This document shows, in pieces, positions 5,308-5,364 of a stretch of DNA of 5,364 bases (the stretch's first letter is position 1; each line of letters opens with the position of its first letter). The DNA is from an uncultured Atopobium sp. (GTDB lineage: Bacteria; Actinomycetota; Coriobacteriia; Coriobacteriales; Atopobiaceae): positions 1 to 5,364 of the forward strand of contig CALKRF010000134.1 of NCBI GenBank assembly GCA_937990665.1, in the 5' to 3' direction. The notes under the pieces are model-generated. The model did no database searches and was not told the DNA's origin. It was given only the letters and a program-made list of their open reading frames with translations. A program made the position numbers and the translations under genes.

Positions 5308-5364
5308 ACTATGCGGGTGATTATGATTCTGCAGCGTGTTAGCGTTGGCTTTTAGGCCTGGCGC

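Noticed and set aside
5339..5364. Possible 3' end of a minus-strand gene (tail ARPKSQR)
   Set aside because: Only seven codons are visible and another minus-strand frame also stops nearby (5352), so the call cannot be supported from this window.

Overview
The window looks like chromosomal DNA of a low- to mid-GC Gram-positive-type bacterium. The best guess is Coriobacteriia, of the Atopobium/Lancefieldella/Olsenella kind. This rests on general resemblance of the HPr, the DUF2974 (Mbeg1-like) hydrolase and the holin-like protein to proteins of that class, on strong AGGAGG-type ribosome sites and on a regulatory-serine HPr. It is inference; no database was searched.

Layout, left to right. Positions 1-102 hold a compound inverted repeat that probably terminates the first gene. 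That gene (103-1413, minus) encodes a 436-residue coiled-coil protein with one C-terminal membrane anchor and no recognised family. A 183-bp divergent region follows, with the promoter and hairpin-bearing leader of ptsH. ptsH (1597-1869, plus) encodes HPr, the phosphocarrier of the sugar phosphotransferase system, and is closed by a textbook terminator. Only 15 bp after the T-tract starts a small four-helix holin-like (YvlD/PF04020) membrane protein (1938-2315, plus). Its 3' end overlaps by 32 bp the convergent end of a DUF2974 (Mbeg1-like) alpha/beta-hydrolase (2284-3510, minus). A 72-bp divergent gap separates the hydrolase from a membrane acyltransferase of the Acyltransferase_3 family (3583-4716, plus). 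After a 93-bp AT-rich spacer with two dyads comes an unrecognised 143-residue four-helix membrane protein (4810-5241, plus). The last 123 bp hold a 14-bp perfect hairpin and no gene that can be supported.

How the genes fit together: HPr is a housekeeping sugar-uptake and carbon-regulation protein and does not obviously share a pathway with its neighbours. The other genes share a cell-envelope flavour: a tail-anchored coiled coil, a holin-like protein, a polytopic acyltransferase and an orphan polytopic protein, plus one soluble lipase-like enzyme. Alternating orientations and individual control regions argue against one operon. I see no phage, transposon, CRISPR or defence locus. The most unusual points are the hairpins at both ends of the ptsH message, the squeezed terminator/holin junction, the convergent gene overlap, the tail-anchored coiled-coil protein, and the perfect 14-bp palindrome in front of the orphan membrane gene.
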